Part shown: positions 1 through 8,355 of the stretch, one piece after another
Numbering within the stretch: position 1 is the stretch's first letter
Layout: every line of letters begins with the position of its first letter
Source: SCTD01 sp963781675
GTDB lineage: Bacteria > Actinomycetota > Actinomycetes > Mycobacteriales > SCTD01
Assembly (NCBI GenBank): GCA_963781675.1
Contig: CAWAGF010000007.1
Span: forward strand, 142,782 to 206,781
DNA: 64,000 nt
Direction: 5' to 3'
The notes under the pieces: generated by a model
Databases searched by the model: none
The model's input: the letters and a program-made list of their open reading frames with translations, nothing else
What the model was told of the DNA's origin: nothing
Program-made: the position numbers and the translations under genes

Positions 1-430
1 CCTGCCGCCGCTGCTCGGGGTCGCTGATCTGCCGGGCCGCCGCGCGCCCGGCGGCGAAGGACGCCGCGGCCGCCGCGTCGACGGCGTCCTGCAGCGGCCC
101 GAGGTCGGCGCGCGGGACGTCGACCGCCCCGCTCGCGGCGGACGCCTGCGCGGCGCGAGCCTGCCGCAGCCGCTCCTGCGCGCTCTTGCTGGACAGCCGC
201 ACCAGCACCGCGCCGGGGGCGACGGTCGCGCCGTCCTGCACCAGCACCTGCTCGACCCTCGCGTCGGTCGGCGCGCTCACCGTCGCGCTGGCGCGCGCGC
301 CGACGCTGCCGGGCGCGTCGACGGTCTCGGCGACGGTCCGGCGCTCGACCTCGGCGACCTGAACGACGGGGGTGCCGTCCCCGCTGCACCCGGCCGCGAG
401 GACGGCCAGCAGGAGCAGGGCGCGCTTCAC
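1..430 (-). CDS. Efflux periplasmic adaptor-like lipoprotein (HlyD/MacA type), 3' part cut off by window edge
   Basis: The minus strand from a GTG at 430 reads MKRALLLLAVLAAGCSGDG, a lipoprotein signal peptide with the lipobox AAGC. It is followed by VEQVLVQDGATVAPGAVLVRL, the first half of a biotinyl-lipoyl hairpin as in HlyD/MacA membrane-fusion proteins, and then an Ala/Arg-rich alpha-helical stretch. Such proteins link an inner-membrane ABC or RND pump to export across the envelope; the partner pump would lie beyond the left edge. Only about 143 residues are visible, so the substrate cannot be inferred. The family call is good and the exact subfamily is uncertain. Confidence 0.7.
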   Translation of the reverse strand, partial: MKRALLLLAVLAAGCSGDGTPVVQVAEVERRTVAETVDAPGSVGARASATVSAPTDARVEQVLVQDGATVAPGAVLVRLSSKSAQERLRQARAAQASAASGAVDVPRADLGPLQDAVDAAAAASFAAGRAAARQISDPEQRRQ

Positions 431-469
431 CGCCTCAGCGTACGGAGCAGGCGCGCACCCTGCCTGCTG

Positions 470-1276
470 TCAGCCGCCGGCGGCCAGCTCGCGGGAGCGG
501 TCCCGTGCCGCCTCGATCGCGGCGAGCAGCGCGGCCCGCACGCCGTGGTCCTCCATCGTGCGGATGGCCGCGATGGTCGTGCCCCCCGGGCTGGTGACCG
601 CCTCGCGCAGCAGCACCGGGTGCTCGCCGGACTCGCGCAGCATCCGCGCGCTGCCGACCGCGGTCTGCACGATCAGCTCGGCGGCGACCGCGCGCGGCAG
701 GCCGAGCAGGATGCCGGCGTCGATCATCGCCTCGACGAGGAAGAAGAAGTACGCCGGGCCGCTGCCGGACAGCGCGGTCACCGCGTCCTGCTGCGACTCC
801 GGGACGCGCACGACCTTGCCCACCGGGCTGAGCAGGTCCTCGACCACCTGCAGGTGCTCCGGGCCCGCGTGCGAGCCGGGGCTGATCGCCGACATCGCCT
901 CGTCGACGAAGACCGGCGTGTTCGTCATGACGCGCACGACGTGGGTGCCCTCGGGCAGCAGCTCCTCGACCAGCGCGGAGGTGATGCCGGCGGCCATGGA
1001 CACGACGAGCGTGCCGGGCCGGACGTGCGGCGCGACGTCGGTCAGCAGCGCGCGCATGTCCTGCGGCTTCACGGCCAGCAGCACGACGTCGGCCTGCCCG
1101 GTGGCCTCCTCCGGCGACGGCGTGCGGACGCCGTACCGCTCGGCGATCTCGAGCGCGCGCTCCTGGTGCCGCTCCGCGGCGAGCACGTCGCCGGCAGGCA
1201 GGCCGCTGCGCAGCAGCCCGGACAGCAGCGCCTCGCCGAGCTTGCCGACGCCGAGCAGCGCGATGGTGGCGGTCAC
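470..1276 (-). CDS. proC: Pyrroline-5-carboxylate reductase
   Basis: This is a 268-residue protein starting at a GTG. It has an N-terminal Rossmann fold (ALLGVGKLGEALL) and the P5C reductase signature region in the C-terminal half (SGSGPAYFFFLVEAM, then EAVTSPGGTT). It reduces 1-pyrroline-5-carboxylate to proline with NAD(P)H in the cytoplasm. Length is normal for the family. It lies 49 bp downstream of proline dehydrogenase on the same strand, so synthesis and breakdown of proline are probably co-transcribed. ProC sits at the same end of this block as Rv0500 in M. tuberculosis. Confidence 0.95.
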   Translation of the reverse strand: MTATIALLGVGKLGEALLSGLLRSGLPAGDVLAAERHQERALEIAERYGVRTPSPEEATGQADVVLLAVKPQDMRALLTDVAPHVRPGTLVVSMAAGITSALVEELLPEGTHVVRVMTNTPVFVDEAMSAISPGSHAGPEHLQVVEDLLSPVGKVVRVPESQQDAVTALSGSGPAYFFFLVEAMIDAGILLGLPRAVAAELIVQTAVGSARMLRESGEHPVLLREAVTSPGGTTIAAIRTMEDHGVRAALLAAIEAARDRSRELAAGG

Positions 1277-1325
1277 GCGGGGCCCCCGGCGCGTCGTGAG
1301 CGGAGCGAAGGACGTGCTGGGGTGC

Positions 1326-2246
1326 TCACGACTTGCTCGCCAGCGCGCGCAGGAAGAACACGAGGTTGGCCGGCCGCTCGGCGAGGCGTCGCATGAGGTA
1401 GCCGTACCACTCGTCGCCGTACGGCACGTAGACGCGGACGGTCTCGCCGGCGGCCGCGAGGCGCGCCTGCTCGTTCGGCCTGATGCCGTAGAGCATCTGG
1501 TACTCGTACGTCCCCGGCGCGCGGTCCTTGGCCAGCCGGCCCGCGGCCTCGACCATCTTCGGGTCGTGCGTGGCGACCATCGGGTAGCCCGGCCCGGCCA
1601 TCAGCACCTCGAGGCAGCGGACGTACGCGCGGTCGACGTCCTCCGGCGACTGGTGCGCGACGCTCGGCGGCTCCTTGTAGGCGCCCTTGCACAGCCGCAC
1701 CCGCGAGCCCTCGACGGCAAGCGCCCTGCAGTCGTCGACCGTGCGGTGCAGGTAGCTCTGCACGACCGCGCCGGTGCTCGGGAACTCCTGCCGCAGCGTG
1801 CGCAGCGTCTCGAGCGTCCGGTCGGTCGTGGTGTGGTCCTCCATGTCGAGGGTGACCGTCGTACCGGCTGCGTCGGCGGCCTCGCAGATCGTGCGGGCGC
1901 CCTCGAGCGCGAGCTGGTCGCTGAGGGTCTGCCCGACGGCGGAGAGCTTCACCGACACCTCGGTGCGGCCGTCGCCGGTGAGCCCGGCCTCGCGCAGGCG
2001 CTGCAGCAGCACGAGGTACGCCTTCACCGTCGCGTCCGCCTGACCGGCGTCCAGGGTGTCCTCGCCGAGGTGGTCGAGGCTGACCGCGAGGCCCTTGCCG
2101 ACCAGCTCGGTGCTGGCGCGCACGGCGTCGTCGACGCCCTCGCCCGCGACGAAGCGCCGGACCACGTTGCGGCTGATCGGGGCGCCGCCCACCAGCCGCT
2201 CGACGCGGGCGTTGCGGGAGGCAGCGAGGATGACGGACCGGAGCAT
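1326..2246 (-). CDS. Proline dehydrogenase, monofunctional
   Basis: From the ATG at 2246 the protein has 306 residues, the usual size of bacterial stand-alone PRODH. Conserved FAD/substrate segments are visible: SVKLSAVG, LDMEDH, RLCKGAYKE, and near the C-terminus YVPYGDEWYGYLMRR followed by RPANL. It oxidises proline to pyrroline-5-carboxylate and passes electrons to FAD and then quinone at the membrane. The reading frame stays open upstream to 2843, but homology begins at 2246. A TACCGT -10 box lies 7 nt before this ATG (2259-2254), so a leaderless start is likely. No P5C dehydrogenase is present in the window. Confidence 0.93.
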   Translation of the reverse strand: MLRSVILAASRNARVERLVGGAPISRNVVRRFVAGEGVDDAVRASTELVGKGLAVSLDHLGEDTLDAGQADATVKAYLVLLQRLREAGLTGDGRTEVSVKLSAVGQTLSDQLALEGARTICEAADAAGTTVTLDMEDHTTTDRTLETLRTLRQEFPSTGAVVQSYLHRTVDDCRALAVEGSRVRLCKGAYKEPPSVAHQSPEDVDRAYVRCLEVLMAGPGYPMVATHDPKMVEAAGRLAKDRAPGTYEYQMLYGIRPNEQARLAAAGETVRVYVPYGDEWYGYLMRRLAERPANLVFFLRALASKS

Positions 2247-2277
2247 GAGGTGGACGGTAGTGGCGAGGAGCGGACGC

Positions 2278-3342
2278 GTGCAGTCGTACGACGTGGTCGT
2301 CGTCGGCTGCGGGCCGGTCGGTGCGGTGCTCGCCGCGCGGCTGACCGCTGCCGGTGCGGACGTCCTCGTCGTGGAGCGCTCGTCGGAGGTGCACCCGCTG
2401 CCGCGGGCGGTCGCGGCGGACGACGAGGTGCAGGAGCTGCTGTCGCGCGTGGCGCCGGACGCGATGGACGGTGCGGTGCTGGACGTGCCGGTGCGCTTCC
2501 TCGGGGCGCGCGGCCAGCACGTCGGGTCGCTGCGCTTCCCCGCCGGCGTCGCAGGACGGCCGGGACTGGCGCTGTTCCACCAGCCGACGGTGGAGGCGCG
2601 CCTGCGGGCGCGGCTCGCCTGCGAGGTCCGGCTGGGCGTCGCGCTGGACGGCCTGGCGCAGGACGCGCTCGGGGTGTCGGTGCGGCTGGACGACGGCACC
2701 TCGGTCCGCAGCTCGTGGGTCGTGGGCTGCGACGGCGCGTCCTCCGCTGTCCGCCACGCCGCGGGGATCCGCTGGTCGGGGCGCGACCTGCGTCGCTGGC
2801 TGGTGGTCGACGTGGCCGGGCACGTCCCGGCGGAGGGCTTCACCTACCGCTGCGACCCGCGCCGGCCGTCGGTCGACATGCCGCTGCCGGGCGGGCACCG
2901 CTGGGAGTGGCTGCTCGAGGAGGGCGAGCCGGCCTTCGACCCGCGCCCGCTGCTGCCGGACGGTGTGGAGGTGCTGCGGGCGGTCGAGTACCGCTACGGC
3001 GCGCGGCACGCCGCCACGTGGCGTCGCGGGCGGGTGCTGCTCGCCGGCGACGCCGCCCACACGATGCCGCCGTTCGCCGGCCAGGGGCTGGGCGCAGGGG
3101 TGCGCGACGCGTGGGCGCTCGGGACGCTGCTGCCGGCCGGGCGCGTGGCGGAGTACGAGCCGCTGCGGCGCCCGCACGTCGCCGCGATGACCCGCCTGTC
3201 GCTGCTGCTCGGGCGGATCCTCGAGACCCGCTCCGTCGCGGCGGCCGGCGCGCGGGATGCCCTGCTGGCGCAGGCCTTCCGCTCGAGCTGGCTGCAGCGG
3301 GGCGGGCCGCGGAGCACCCGCAGCGGGGTGCTGGACCTCTGA
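2278..3342 (+). CDS. FAD-dependent monooxygenase (MhpA-like, class A flavoprotein)
   Basis: From a GTG at 2278 the protein has 354 residues. It shows the three FAD motifs of class A hydroxylases: GCGPVGAVLAARL near the N-terminus, GCDGASSAVR in the middle (DG motif), and LLAGDAAHTMPPFAGQG (GD motif). The PRAVAADDE segment and the DPRRPSV region resemble 3-(3-hydroxyphenyl)propionate hydroxylase, but the C-terminal thioredoxin-like domain of MhpA is absent. A GAGGAG ribosome site at 2265-2270, 7 nt before the GTG, supports this start; an ATG at 2245 is the alternative. It is divergent from proline dehydrogenase. The substrate is probably an aromatic compound, by inference. Confidence 0.85.
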   Translation: MQSYDVVVVGCGPVGAVLAARLTAAGADVLVVERSSEVHPLPRAVAADDEVQELLSRVAPDAMDGAVLDVPVRFLGARGQHVGSLRFPAGVAGRPGLALFHQPTVEARLRARLACEVRLGVALDGLAQDALGVSVRLDDGTSVRSSWVVGCDGASSAVRHAAGIRWSGRDLRRWLVVDVAGHVPAEGFTYRCDPRRPSVDMPLPGGHRWEWLLEEGEPAFDPRPLLPDGVEVLRAVEYRYGARHAATWRRGRVLLAGDAAHTMPPFAGQGLGAGVRDAWALGTLLPAGRVAEYEPLRRPHVAAMTRLSLLLGRILETRSVAAAGARDALLAQAFRSSWLQRGGPRSTRSGVLDL

Positions 3343-3487
3343 GCCCCAACGGCCGGCCGCACAGGGCGGATCGGGAGGGAGGGCGGCGCCACAGCAGGGA
3401 CGAAGGCCGGTCCTCGCCCGCGGTCACGATGGGCTCGCCGATAGGCGAAAAGCGTTTGCTGTGAGGCACTTTCGTCCTTCACACCCC

Positions 3488-3535
3488 TTGCCGGACTGCG
3501 GCCGTGCGGGTAGTGTCGAACACGTGTTCGACACT
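3488..3535 (+). promoter_or_regulatory. Leaderless promoter with perfect SOS (LexA) box over the start codon
   Basis: TTGCCG (3488-3493) and TAGTGT (3511-3516) are separated by 17 nt and form a -35/-10 pair. The predicted start of transcription falls at about 3524, the G of the GTG start codon, so the mRNA would be leaderless. A 24-bp perfect palindrome covers 3512-3535. Its core TCGAAC-ACGT-GTTCGA (3516-3531) matches the actinobacterial LexA consensus TCGAACnnnnGTTCGA exactly. A repressor bound here would cover the -10 box and the start site. Confidence 0.85.
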
Positions 3536-5044
3536 GGTGGACGGGGTGGCGGAGACGCGGAGAGCGGCCCCGTCTCGACCCCAGCCCCGGCGGTCCCGGT
3601 GCCGGTCGAGCCTTCTGCCGAGATGGCCCGGCTGCGTGCGGCGCTGGCCACGCTGGCGGTGGTCGACCCGGTCGAGCTGCCGGCCGGGCTGGCGCTGGCC
3701 GACGCGCGCGAGCTGCTTGCGCTGCGGGCCCAGCTGGATGCGGTTCTGCTGCGCCGACTGGGTGATGTCGATGCGCGCAAGCTGCACCGGCTCGACGCCA
3801 GCCCGACCACGACGGCGTGGGTGCGGGCGCAGGACGGCGACGTCGACGTCGACGTGGTCACCCTGGCGCGCAGGCTGAACCGGCTCCCCGCCCTCGACGA
3901 GGCGATGCAGGACGGGTCGCTGAGCCGGGTGGCCGCCTGCCGGATCGCGACGGCGTTGACCAGGCTGCGGCCGCTGGTCGACCGGCCCGACGGGCTGATC
4001 GACGGCCAGCCGGGCGAGGAGACCGTCACCGCCGTCGTGCTCGACGGTGTGGCGGACCTGGTGTTCCAGGCGACGGGCGGCCTGGCCGACGACGACCCGC
4101 GGGTGGCCGAGCTGCGCGACGCGCTGAGCGAGGTGTCGTGCTCGCCGACGAGCCAGCTGGCCCGGCTCGAGGCGGCGTTCATCCTGCTGGCCCTGCACCT
4201 GCCTGCCGGGCACCTGCCCGGAGCCCTGTCGATGCTGGTGGATGCGCTGCTGCCCATCGAGCTGGAGAAGCGGGCGGCGCGTTCTGCCGATCAGGCCCAG
4301 CTCGCACTCCGACCCAACGCCGACGGATCCGGCTGGCTGCTGCGCGGCGAGCTCGACCTGGAGACCGGCGAGCTCGCGCACACCCTCCTGACCGCCATGG
4401 CTGCGACCGACCCGGACAACCCCCACGACACCAGCGCCATCGAGCAGCTGCGGGAGTCCGGGTGGGAGTTCGGCGACCCCCTCCCGGCCAGCCTGCCGAA
4501 CCGCACCTGGGAACCGCCCCGGTCGCGCGGCCGCCGGCTGCACGACGCGCTCAGGCTCGCGCTACGCGAGATCCTGAACAGCGGACAGCTCGGCCAGCGG
4601 GACAAGGTCGCCCCCCACCTCGGCGTGCACACCGGCCTGAACACCCTCAACCGCGACCCCGGCGCCAGGCCCAGCGTCGGAGCCTCCGGGCTCGCGCTTC
4701 CGCTCAGCCTGGTCAAGAAGTGGTGGTGCGACGCCTACGTCACCCGCTACGTCCTCGGCCTCGGCCACCGGGTGCTCGAGACCAGCCACACCAGCCGGAC
4801 GTTGAAAGCACATGAGCGCAGGATCAAGCACCTCGAGACGGGAGGCCAGTGCGAAGGCGCCGGCTGCACCCGCGGGCCAGGATGCCGGCTCATCCCCCAC
4901 CACCCGGACGCCTGGGCAGCCTGCGGCACCACCACCCTCAGCGACACCGCCCTGCTCTGCGACACCGATCACGACGCCGTCCACCGCGGCCAGACCATCA
5001 CCCTCAAGAACGGCCGCCGCCTCAACCAGCACGGCTGGGTCTGA
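3524..5044 (+). CDS. DUF222/HNH endonuclease (13E12-repeat family)
   Basis: The 506-residue protein has a long helical DUF222 region (MARLRAALATLAVVDP onward to about residue 400) and a C-terminal HNH domain. The HNH domain has a Cys pair (CEGAGC), a second Cys (GPGC), HHPDAW, and LLCDTDHDAVHRG. The usual HNH tail has LC..HH..VH; here it is LCDTDHDAVH, so one His is replaced by Asp while the final His is kept. The family is related to the M. tuberculosis 13E12-repeat proteins and its cellular role is not settled. The GTG start is set by the promoter described here; an in-frame open region extends further upstream but shows no homology. The SOS box implies induction by DNA damage. Confidence 0.88.
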   Translation: MFDTGGRGGGDAESGPVSTPAPAVPVPVEPSAEMARLRAALATLAVVDPVELPAGLALADARELLALRAQLDAVLLRRLGDVDARKLHRLDASPTTTAWVRAQDGDVDVDVVTLARRLNRLPALDEAMQDGSLSRVAACRIATALTRLRPLVDRPDGLIDGQPGEETVTAVVLDGVADLVFQATGGLADDDPRVAELRDALSEVSCSPTSQLARLEAAFILLALHLPAGHLPGALSMLVDALLPIELEKRAARSADQAQLALRPNADGSGWLLRGELDLETGELAHTLLTAMAATDPDNPHDTSAIEQLRESGWEFGDPLPASLPNRTWEPPRSRGRRLHDALRLALREILNSGQLGQRDKVAPHLGVHTGLNTLNRDPGARPSVGASGLALPLSLVKKWWCDAYVTRYVLGLGHRVLETSHTSRTLKAHERRIKHLETGGQCEGAGCTRGPGCRLIPHHPDAWAACGTTTLSDTALLCDTDHDAVHRGQTITLKNGRRLNQHGWV

Positions 5045-5258
5045 CGCCGGAGAACCGCTCCTAGCGTCCGCCCTGTCTTGATCATCAGAAGCATCGGTCT
5101 CCTCAGCGCGTCGACCGGCGTCCTACGAGACCGAACCTTCTGTGGATCATGGGGACCTGCAGATCAGCGCTCCGAGGGCCCGCGCCAGAGGTGGAATCCT
5201 GCGGCGTTCGAGTGTGTCCGGTGCGTCAGTGCATCACCGCGCTCCCCGTACGAGGCCG
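5045..5258. other. Convergent intergenic region, nothing recognised
   Basis: This 214-bp region lies between the stop of the HNH gene and the stop of the PemK-like gene. I see no convincing coding segment, terminator with a T tract, or RNA signature in it. Confidence 0.4.
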
Positions 5259-5756
5259 CTACTCCCAGCCGCCCCGGGCGCGCAGCGCCTGCGACACCCG
5301 CTCGAAGCGGGCCCGGTCCAGCACAGCGCCCTCGCGCCGGATGCTGTCCTCGGCCAGCTCCAGCACGCGGTCCAGCCGCACGTAGCTGGGGCGACGCTCG
5401 CGGTCCCACTCGCCGGTGCCGATCGCGAGCCAGTTCGCGTCGTCCGCGCGGTGGCCCTTGCTGGACAGCATCAGCCCGAGGACAGTGCGTTCGTCACGCC
5501 GGCCGACGACGAGCACCGGCCGGTCCTTCACCACGTCGGGCTGGTCCTCGTAGGCGACCTCGGTCCAGACGATCTCGCCGGGATCGGCCGCGCCGTCGAG
5601 CCGCGGCGCGTACGACAGGGTCCGGCGCAGCCGGGCGACCGCGCGGCGCCTGCCGGTCGGGGCGGGGCCGCGCGGCCGGGTGCTCCGCTCGAGGTCGACG
5701 ACGGACTGCACGACGTTGCGGAGCGCGGACCAGCGGGACACGCCGCGGGGCTTCAC
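5259..5756 (-). CDS. PemK/MazF-like protein without a visible antitoxin
   Basis: This 165-residue protein starts at a GTG that overlaps the stop of the upstream hydrolase by 4 bp (GTGA). Residues 65-150 carry the PemK fold: PGEIVWTEVAYED, then KDRPVLVVGRR and LGLMLSSKGH, and near the end SYVRLDRVLEL. Classical MazF toxins are ribonucleases of about 110 residues encoded beside an antitoxin. This one has a 60-residue basic N-terminal extension and no antitoxin-sized gene beside it. It may be a domesticated or stand-alone member of the family. Translation is probably coupled to the hydrolase. Confidence 0.8.
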   Translation of the reverse strand: MKPRGVSRWSALRNVVQSVVDLERSTRPRGPAPTGRRRAVARLRRTLSYAPRLDGAADPGEIVWTEVAYEDQPDVVKDRPVLVVGRRDERTVLGLMLSSKGHRADDANWLAIGTGEWDRERRPSYVRLDRVLELAEDSIRREGAVLDRARFERVSQALRARGGWE

Positions 5757-6523
5757 CGGTGCTGCTCGAGCCACTCGGCCGCGGCCAGCCACGCCTCGCT
5801 GGTCGGGTCGATCGGGTCGCGGTGCGCGCCTGCGGTCTCCACCAGCGGCACGCCGGTGGCCGCGGCGTACTCCCGCGAGCGCGCCACCGGGACGGTCTCG
5901 TCGGCGGTCGGGTGCACGACCAGCGCCGGCACGGCGGGCGCACCCGCGCGCACCGGATCGGCCTGCGCCCAGCGCTCCGGGACCTCCGACGTGCTCCCAC
6001 CCAGCAGCTGCTCGGCGTGCACGCGCGCCCGCTCCAGGTTCGTCACCGGTGCGAGCGCCACGACCGCGCGCGCCACGACCGCGGGCCCTGCACCGACGGC
6101 ACCCTCGGGCAGCTGGGGCCGGCGCGCTGCCCACAGCGCGAGCTGCCCGCCGGCGGAGTGCCCGACCAGCACGACCCGCGACAGGTCCAGCGGGGCGTCG
6201 AGGGTCGCCAGCAGGTCGATGCCCGCGGCGACGTCCTCGAAGGTCTGCGGCCAGCCGCCCCCACCACCGCGACGGCTGCCGAGCCGGCGGTACTCGAGGT
6301 TCCAGGCCGCCCACCCGCGGTCGGCCAGGTCGAGGGACAGCGGGCGCGTGACGAGCTTGCCGTACTGCGTCTGCCAGTAGCCGCCGTGCAGCACGACCGC
6401 CACCGGGTGCGGGCCGCTGCCCCTCGGCAGGTGCAGGTCGCCGACCTGGGACGGGTCGGTGCCGAACTCATGACCGGATCCCCTGTGCAGCAAGGAGAGC
6501 GCGATGCGGACCTCGAGCCTCAC
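5753..6523 (-). CDS. Alpha/beta hydrolase (esterase/lipase, BD-FAE or kynurenine-formamidase-like)
   Basis: This is a 256-residue protein with an HGG oxyanion motif (VVLHGGYWQ), the nucleophile elbow GHSAGGQLALW, an acid in VVHPTADETVP and a His in AGAHRDPID. These are the features of small carboxylesterases that act on acyl or formamide substrates in the cytoplasm. There is no signal peptide. The GTG start overlaps a 29-codon reading frame by 4 bp, and its stop overlaps the PemK-like gene by 4 bp, so all are probably one operon with the haloalkane dehalogenase. The substrate is unknown. Confidence 0.8.
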   Translation of the reverse strand: MRLEVRIALSLLHRGSGHEFGTDPSQVGDLHLPRGSGPHPVAVVLHGGYWQTQYGKLVTRPLSLDLADRGWAAWNLEYRRLGSRRGGGGGWPQTFEDVAAGIDLLATLDAPLDLSRVVLVGHSAGGQLALWAARRPQLPEGAVGAGPAVVARAVVALAPVTNLERARVHAEQLLGGSTSEVPERWAQADPVRAGAPAVPALVVHPTADETVPVARSREYAAATGVPLVETAGAHRDPIDPTSEAWLAAAEWLEQHR

Positions 6524-6609
6524 AGGACCAGCCGCACGACGGCCCAGTCGCGCAGGGAGCCCGCGACGACGTCGCGCCAGCTCTGCGCGGTGACGGGCTC
6601 CAGCCTCAA
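6520..6609 (-). CDS. Possible 29-aa translationally coupled mini-gene
   Basis: A TTG start overlaps the dehalogenase stop (TTGA) and the frame ends in a GTGA overlap with the hydrolase start. The product would begin MRLEPVTAQSWRDVVA, which recalls the first residues of GNAT acetyltransferases. It could be a coupling peptide, or the remnant of a lost acetyltransferase gene. It is shown because both ends overlap neighbours with the 4-bp pattern used throughout this locus. Confidence 0.35.
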   Translation of the reverse strand: MRLEPVTAQSWRDVVAGSLRDWAVVRLVL

Positions 6610-7493
6610 GCGCGCGCCCACGCGGCGACGACCCGGGCGAGCTCCTCCCCGCGGTCCTCCTGCAGGAAGTGGCCGCCGCCCTCGATCGTCGTGTGCGGCT
6701 GCCCGGCCGTGCCGGGGATCCGCTCCAGCAGCATCCGGTCGCCGCCGCCGGTGATGGGGTCCTTGTCGGAGAAGGCGCACAGGAAGGGCTTCTCCCATCG
6801 CGAGAGCACCTCCCACGCGGCCTGGTTGTCCGGCGTCGCCGGGTCCTCCAGCGTCTGCGGGATGAGGGACGGGAAGGCGCGCGCGCCCGCCTTGTAGGTC
6901 TGGTCCGGGAAGGGCGCGTCGTACGCCGCGGCGACGTCGTCGGGGAGCCCGTCGGCGCAGCCGCTCGTGACGAGGAAGCCGATCGGCAGGTCGGGCGTCT
7001 TCTGCACGAAGTCGTGGAACAGCCACCACGCCTCCGGCAGCCGGCGCGTGCCGTCGGGCAGGCCGGTGTTCGCGGCGCAGACGCGCGCGAAGCGGTCCGG
7101 GCTCTCCGCGACCAGGCGCAGCCCGATCAGGCCGCCCCAGTCCTGGCAGAGCAGCGTCACGTCCTGCAGGTCGAGGGCGTCGAACAGCGCGCTGCGCATC
7201 CACTCGACGTGCCGCGCGTAGGTGTAGTCCTCGTCCCGCACGGGCTTGTCGGAGCGGCCGAAGCCGACGAGGTCCGGCGCCACGACGCGGAAGCCCGCGT
7301 CGACCAGGACGGGGACCATCTTGCGGTAGAGGTAGGACCAGGTCGGCTCGCCGTGCAGGAGCAGCACGACAGGTCCGGTGCCCTCGTCGACGAGCCCGAC
7401 CCGCAGGCCGTCGGAGGTCTGGACGTACGTCGGCGCGTACGGGAAGCCGGGCAGGTCGGTGAAGCGGTCGTCAGGGGTGCGCAGCGTCTCCAT
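6606..7493 (-). CDS. Haloalkane dehalogenase family hydrolase (HLD-I / DhlA-like)
   Basis: From the ATG at 7493 the protein has 295 residues. It has the HLD hallmarks: HGEPTWSYLYRKM after strand 3, the nucleophile Asp118 followed by the halide-binding Trp in CQDWGG, an acidic residue in FSDKDPITGG, and the base His in EGGGHFLQED. The segment PFPDQTYKAGARAFP matches the cap region of DhlA-type enzymes. These enzymes hydrolyse carbon-halogen bonds of haloalkanes to alcohol and halide without a cofactor. The natural substrate is unknown. The upstream open frame to 7772 is out of homology. Confidence 0.88.
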   Translation of the reverse strand: METLRTPDDRFTDLPGFPYAPTYVQTSDGLRVGLVDEGTGPVVLLLHGEPTWSYLYRKMVPVLVDAGFRVVAPDLVGFGRSDKPVRDEDYTYARHVEWMRSALFDALDLQDVTLLCQDWGGLIGLRLVAESPDRFARVCAANTGLPDGTRRLPEAWWLFHDFVQKTPDLPIGFLVTSGCADGLPDDVAAAYDAPFPDQTYKAGARAFPSLIPQTLEDPATPDNQAAWEVLSRWEKPFLCAFSDKDPITGGGDRMLLERIPGTAGQPHTTIEGGGHFLQEDRGEELARVVAAWARA

Positions 7494-7503
7494 CGGCGGA
7501 TCT

Positions 7504-8343
7504 TCAGCGCTTGAAGGCGCTGGTGTCCACCTCGGCGGGTGCGGCCAGGTGCAGCCGGGTGAAGGCGAGCGCCTCCGCGAGGTCGGCCTCGCGCTCCGCG
7601 CGGTCGTCGCACTTGCGGGTGTTGATCTCCGCCACGACGAGCCCCTCGAAGCCCTGCACCGCCAGGCCCTCCAGCAGCTCGGCGCACGGCTGCGTCCCGC
7701 GCCCGGGGACCAGGTGCTCGTCGCGGGCGGTGCCGTTGCCGTCGGCGATGTGCACGTGCGAGAGCCGGTCACCCATCAGCGCCGCCATCTCGAGGGCGTC
7801 GCTCTGCGACACCGAGGTGTGCGACAGGTCGAGGGTGAAGTCCGGGAAGTCCTCGGTGGTCGGGTTCCAGTCCGGGGCGTACGGCACGACCTCGCGGCCG
7901 CGGGCGCGCAGCGGGAACATGTTCTCCACCGCGAAGCGCACATCGGTCTCGTCCGCCATCTGCTGGATGCCGCCGAGGAACTGCCGGGCGTACTCCCGCT
8001 GCCAGCGGAAGGGCGGGTGCACGACCACGGTCTCGGCGCCGCACTCCTCCGCGGCGTCCTTGGCCCGCACCAGCTTGGCCCACGGGTCGGTGCCCCAGAC
8101 CCGCTGCGTGATGACCAGGCACGGCGCGTGCAGCGCGAGGATCGGGATCTGGTGGTAGTCCGACAGCCGGCGCAGGGCGGTGATGTCCTGGCTCACCGGG
8201 TCGGTCCAGACCATGACCTCGACGCCGTCGTAGCCCAGCCTCGCCGCGATCTCGAAGGCGTTGGCCGTCGACTCGGGGTAGACGCTCGCCGTCGCGAGCC
8301 CCACGCGGGCCGTCGGCACGCGGACGGGCCCAGGAAGCGTCAT
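7504..8343 (-). CDS. Sugar phosphate isomerase/epimerase (xylose isomerase-like TIM barrel)
   Basis: This 279-residue TIM-barrel protein of the AP-endonuclease-2 superfamily has metal-binding positions in GYDGVEVMVW, LALHAP, VVHPPFRW, AVENMFP, TLDLSHTS, HVHIADG and VVAEINTR. GGAGGGG lies a few bases before the ATG at 8343. It sits between ppx and the dehalogenase. The same neighbour of ppx and proC is conserved in actinobacteria (Rv0498 region). The biochemical substrate of this orthologue group is not established. Confidence 0.87.
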   Translation of the reverse strand: MTLPGPVRVPTARVGLATASVYPESTANAFEIAARLGYDGVEVMVWTDPVSQDITALRRLSDYHQIPILALHAPCLVITQRVWGTDPWAKLVRAKDAAEECGAETVVVHPPFRWQREYARQFLGGIQQMADETDVRFAVENMFPLRARGREVVPYAPDWNPTTEDFPDFTLDLSHTSVSQSDALEMAALMGDRLSHVHIADGNGTARDEHLVPGRGTQPCAELLEGLAVQGFEGLVVAEINTRKCDDRAEREADLAEALAFTRLHLAAPAEVDTSAFKR

Positions 8344-8355
8344 GACCCCTCCAGG

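Noticed and set aside
3433..3460. GCCGATAG near 3437 as a WhiG/FliA -10 element
   Set aside because: No TAAA-like -35 lies about 15 nt upstream, and the sigma-A-type promoter with the SOS box explains the gene start.
372..3464. A plus-strand open frame of over 1000 codons opposite proC and proline dehydrogenase
   Set aside because: It is Arg/Ala/Pro-rich antisense sequence without homology. It exists because stop codons are rare in this GC-rich DNA, and the opposite strand has clear conserved genes.
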